DNA from: Alitta virens
Lineage: Eukaryota > Annelida > Polychaeta > Phyllodocida > Nereididae
Reading direction: 5' to 3'
DNA: 64,000 nt
Assembly: GCA_932294295.1 (NCBI GenBank)
Contig: OW028577.1
Span: 3,252,001 to 3,316,000, forward strand
Shown: positions 60,606 through 64,000 of the stretch, piece by piece
Layout of the letters: every line of letters starts with the position of its first letter
Position numbering within the stretch: position 1 is the first letter of the stretch
Made by a program: the position numbers and the translations under genes
Notes under the pieces: model-generated
What the model saw: only the letters and a program-made list of their open reading frames with translations
Databases searched by the model: none
Told to the model about the DNA's origin: nothing

Positions 60606-62439
60606 GGCGTCTTTCCTTGTCAACAACTTTACATATGAACTGTGTTGACAGAAATAGCCAGAAATGTAGACATTTCGGCTTAACATTCTTGGAATTATTA
60701 AACCAGTCAAAACCAGAAAATATGGTCACACCCCTGCTCAGGCTTGTGTTATTCAGAAACTTTTACAAGTTCTTCTTTGTTTTTCAGTGATGTACTTAAC
60801 AGTAGCTATAAATAGAACTTGACCTACAACATTGAAATTGTTACCCTCCTGTTAAAAGCGACCTCAACATATTCAATCAAAGAAATTAAGTTAAACTTTT
60901 GAACCAAATAGTATAGGCCTATTATTGCCATTGTACCATACCTCGCTATGAGAATGATGGGTCATAATATGAAGACCAGTTCATGTATAAAATTCCTCTT
61001 TTGTAACTTGTTTTGAACACTTTAAGTTGTGTGAGGTCAACTTTTGACCTTTCCTGAGTTCAAGGTATCAAAGGAACACATCAGAAAGTAACTAAAATAC
61101 TTTGAAAATTAAATTCGAAAGAAAATTGGCAAATACATTACCTTTTTAAGGACCTATTTAACAAATGAACATATATGTTACTTATCTATTTTTTCATCAT
61201 TTCAATATATTGTTCATTTGTGTGTTTGTTTTGTTTGTTTGTGTACACCAGAGCTGTAGAATCCCCCAGTCAGTTGAGAAAGGCTAGGCTTGGCGAGATC
61301 TTTAAAACCCGTTCAGGAAGAATCTCAGTTTGTTGTTTATGTTTCAAAATATCCAAACTTTGCCTGTCCAAAATAATGTTTTTAAAAAAGTGTTGCTTTT
61401 TCTTCATTTTTAAAATTTGCGCAGTTCACAAAGTGCGTTCTAAAAATTCCATTCTTAAGACCGTTTTTTATTTAGCTTGAAGTTTTTGGCGCGCAATTTA
61501 TTTTATACCCTGTTGCCAGGCACCTGAAATTTGTGTGGCTGCCAAAATCACATATTCAGATGAGGCCTGATAAACACTACCCCTTAAACTATTTTTAGTG
61601 AACTTTTGACCGATTTTGGGAGTATATCGAACATAAATTTTGATCCAATTTTCGAGTGTTTACCAAAAGTCAATGCTCGCTCTTCCAAGAAGACTACTGA
61701 AATGGCGCGCAACTACATGGCGGGAAAATAGGCTTACTGAAACTGGGTCATATCTACTTTCGACAAATAAGGGGGGTATTTGATATAAATGCATTGATAA
61801 TAGAGCCCAGGGAAGGTTGCTTTGTCTCTACTTAATTTGAATAATTAATACTTTGACCCCAAATCCAATATAGGCACGCCACAAAACTCTGGAATTTTCT
61901 CGAACTGTATTTTGCAAATAAGGAAATCAAATTCTGTGTTTGGTAATGTTACCAAAACTTTCTTTCCATTTCTGGCATAAGAAAGGAAGTCTAATTACAC
62001 AAAAGTATGAAATTGCAATGATTTCCATTTAAATGCAAATTAATTCACTGATTTATAAATATTACTTTGACTAGCAATTGGGTAAAATGTGGCTACACCC
62101 TTGTCTACTGGCTAAGTATTGACTGGCGCCCCTAAATTAAGGTCCAAGGGTTCAAAATTGAGCCTATCTATCTATATATATCATTTATTCGCATTCATGT
62201 GCAATTTTACATGACTATGATTACATAAAATGAAATAGATTTAAATATACACAATAATTTGAATTAATATGTACATATGTAGTATATCATGTCATTTATT
62301 TCATCCTTGGTAAACCCTGGCACTTCATAGTCTATCAGTTCCCTAAGCAGCTTAACTCTTTGCTCAGATTCTGAGTCCTCAATTTCCACCATGCAAAGTT
62401 CTGGTGCATAGCTGATCAATGAAGGGCACTATACTGACA
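60606..62439. other. Stretch without a recognisable gene
   Basis: AT-rich, with ORFs up to 101 codons that lack family signatures. A possible LINE-like region lies at 62170-62280. Nothing else is visible. Confidence 0.5.
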
Positions 62440-62610
62440 ACACACGGTCACGTAACTCACGTTGCAGCTCAATGTCGTTTACATGAGATGCTGAATTGGT
62501 TGTGCTTTGTGCTCAGTGTCTATGCAAAGGCAAACAGAAGACCCCCACCCATGGGGTTAATGTATTTATACAGCATAGTGTGGACTCCAAGCTGCCTTAT
62601 CATCTCATCA
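62440..62610 (+). mobile_element. SINE body fragment
   Basis: GATGCTGAATTGGTTG, CTCAGTGTCTATGC and CCACCCATGGGGTTAATG match the body of the SINEs at 8521 and 35543. The tRNA-like head is too diverged to call. Confidence 0.5.
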
Positions 62611-63106
62611 TTAGACTACTGGGCTACAGATAATGAAGCCAGACAATCCAAACTAAATATTTCTCACTTGTGTGGTTAGCCATTCTGAAGTTAATCATTG
62701 CTTGACCAATCATTTATGAATCACATTGCCTTAACATTTCTATCTTTGTATGGGAAAAAATGCGGACATTCCTTTCTTTAATAAATCTGGAAGTTATTTT
62801 TTCTTATGGGAGATAGTGAACTAGAGATTATTCTACTAGTTTCACAACTTCGTGACCTACTCTCAGCTACTTGTGGCACAGGCAAAACATATATAAATTA
62901 AATTTTGAAATATCCTGGACAAGATAATGGATCTTAACAGATATTAAACTTTTAATGACCCAAGTGTTGCATTATCATTTATGGGGTCAAATATAATGCA
63001 AACACAGCATGCAGGTAAATTCTAACAAACAAGGTAATAAATTTGTGGCACAATTCCTGTTTGCCTGTTAAGATGTAGACCATTCAAGATAAAGTAAAAT
63101 AACAAA
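62611..63106. other. Stretch without a recognisable feature
   Basis: Sequence between the SINE fragment and the GATA microsatellite. I see no gene, repeat or element in it. Confidence 0.4.
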
Positions 63107-63302
63107 CAGAAAAGATAGATGGATAGATAGATAGATAGATGGATAGATGGATAGATGGATAGATGGATGGATGGATAGATGGATAGATAGATGGATAGAT
63201 GGATAGATAGATGGATGATAGATGGATAGATGGATGGATGGATGGATATATGGATAGATAGATGGATAGATGGATAGATGGATAGATAGATATATAGATA
63301 GA
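63107..63302. repeat. GATA/GATG microsatellite
   Basis: About 190 bases of GATA and GATG units. Minus-strand ORFs rich in Ser, Ile, Tyr and Pro here are translations of the repeat, not genes. Confidence 0.9.
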
Positions 63303-63482
63303 CAATGATAACTGTTTAAAAAAGAGATCAAAACTTTATATACCAAGTCAATTAACGTATAGTATTGAAAGTTCACGTAAAATATGTTGTCCAAATTGTT
63401 CATATTGAAGTAGGTATATCATTCAAATGAATATGCTGTCCAAAAACTTTTGATTGTTGAATAGATATGAGAATTTACTTAC

Positions 63483-63597
63483 TTGCAGAATATGTTGCTT
63501 GGCTATTTACCCGGCTTGGTGTGCAATCAATTATTGCAATTGTCAGGAAAACACAACATAAAAACAAATTCCGAGAAATATGTGCCTGTTTAGCCAT
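63483..63597 (-). CDS. First coding exon with signal peptide, possibly of the Cys-rich gene
   Basis: The start codon sits in CACCATGG, a strong initiation context. 38 codons encode MAKQAHISRN, then the hydrophobic core LFLCCVFLTIAII, then DCTPSRVNSQ with a plausible cleavage site after it. GTAAGT follows at 63482, leaving one base of the next codon. That phase fits the exon at 54372-54532 some 9 kb downstream on the same strand. The three-element TTAA array and a MITE would lie in that intron. The link to those exons is inference from strand and phase only. Confidence 0.5.
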
Positions 63598-63653
63598 GGT
63601 GATATTCCCTAATGATGTTTTCAATATTTCTAACATATTTGGTGAGACAATGT

Positions 63654-63685
63654 CCTTATATGGTGCTTCGTGACGCCCGACGTCA
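63654..63685 (-). promoter_or_regulatory. Candidate core promoter of the signal-peptide exon
   Basis: On the minus strand TATAAGG (63654-63660) lies 57 bases before the start codon, and TGACGTC (63679-63685), a CRE-like site, lies further upstream. Confidence 0.3.
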
Positions 63686-64000
63686 CAAAAGGAGCGTAAA
63701 ACTGTGGGTTTTGCACGCCTTAATAAAGTCACAATACTAGTGCTGCCACCTAGTGTATTGCTAGTTTTTTTACTTCTTATCTCAATAAATTTTACCTTGT
63801 TTTCTTGATCACAAGCCTAGGCTAAAATGGTGGCCAGTCTCGTTTAAAGGCCGGGGCTGTATTTTTAACTTTTTTAAGTATCTGGGCGCCCAATTAAAAA
63901 ATAGAGGCCCGGCTTTTAATCGGAATAATACGGTAAGCATATAGCATTATTCAATGTAGAATATTTTATTACTATTTAGCAATCTGTCACTGACACCTTT

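Noticed and set aside
61175..61480. Plus-strand ORF of 101 codons with hydrophobic start
   Set aside because: Low-complexity Phe/Cys-rich composition from T-rich DNA, with no family match or exon borders.

Overview
The window is nuclear DNA of an invertebrate animal. It is AT-rich, has GT-AG spliced genes with introns of about 0.1 to 3 kb, many short inverted-repeat elements, tRNA-derived SINEs with tetranucleotide tails, and long microsatellites. A marine deuterostome fits best, but I cannot name the species. Only three coding units can be defended with exon phases, plus one single-copy unknown ORF. Most of the window is repeats.

Layout. 1-3010 is a flank with two foldback elements. 3011-41436 is one giant imperfect palindrome. 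Its left arm (3011-21596) and right arm (23103-41436) are reverse complements around a unique 1.5 kb centre (21597-23102). Each arm carries a complete nine-exon gene for a gamma-butyrobetaine dioxygenase-like enzyme of carnitine synthesis. Copy A is at 5687-17858 (+) and copy B at 26469-38666 (-), arranged tail to tail. All nine exons have the same length in both copies and join to an open frame of 456 codons plus stop. I found at least 11 amino-acid differences, including loss of a conserved Trp in copy B. The centre holds a broken transposon-like gene and an unrecognised Cys-rich 194-codon ORF.

41437-47094 is a second, smaller palindrome that abuts the first. It is built from the same transposon-like family. 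47101 to about 53300 is a tandem array of units of about 1.86 kb. Each unit carries decayed copies of two exons of a gene whose better-preserved exons lie at 53648-53835 and 54372-54532 (-). A signal-peptide first exon at 63483-63597 (-) has a matching splice phase, so these may form one secreted Cys-rich protein gene. 56183-60605 lies inside that putative gene. It holds three nearly identical 1.47 kb elements, head to tail, each joined through a single TTAA.

The two arms differ in minisatellite copy number, microsatellite length, small duplications and deletions. This could be an old segmental inverted duplication, or two haplotypes joined head to head by assembly. The sequence alone cannot separate these.
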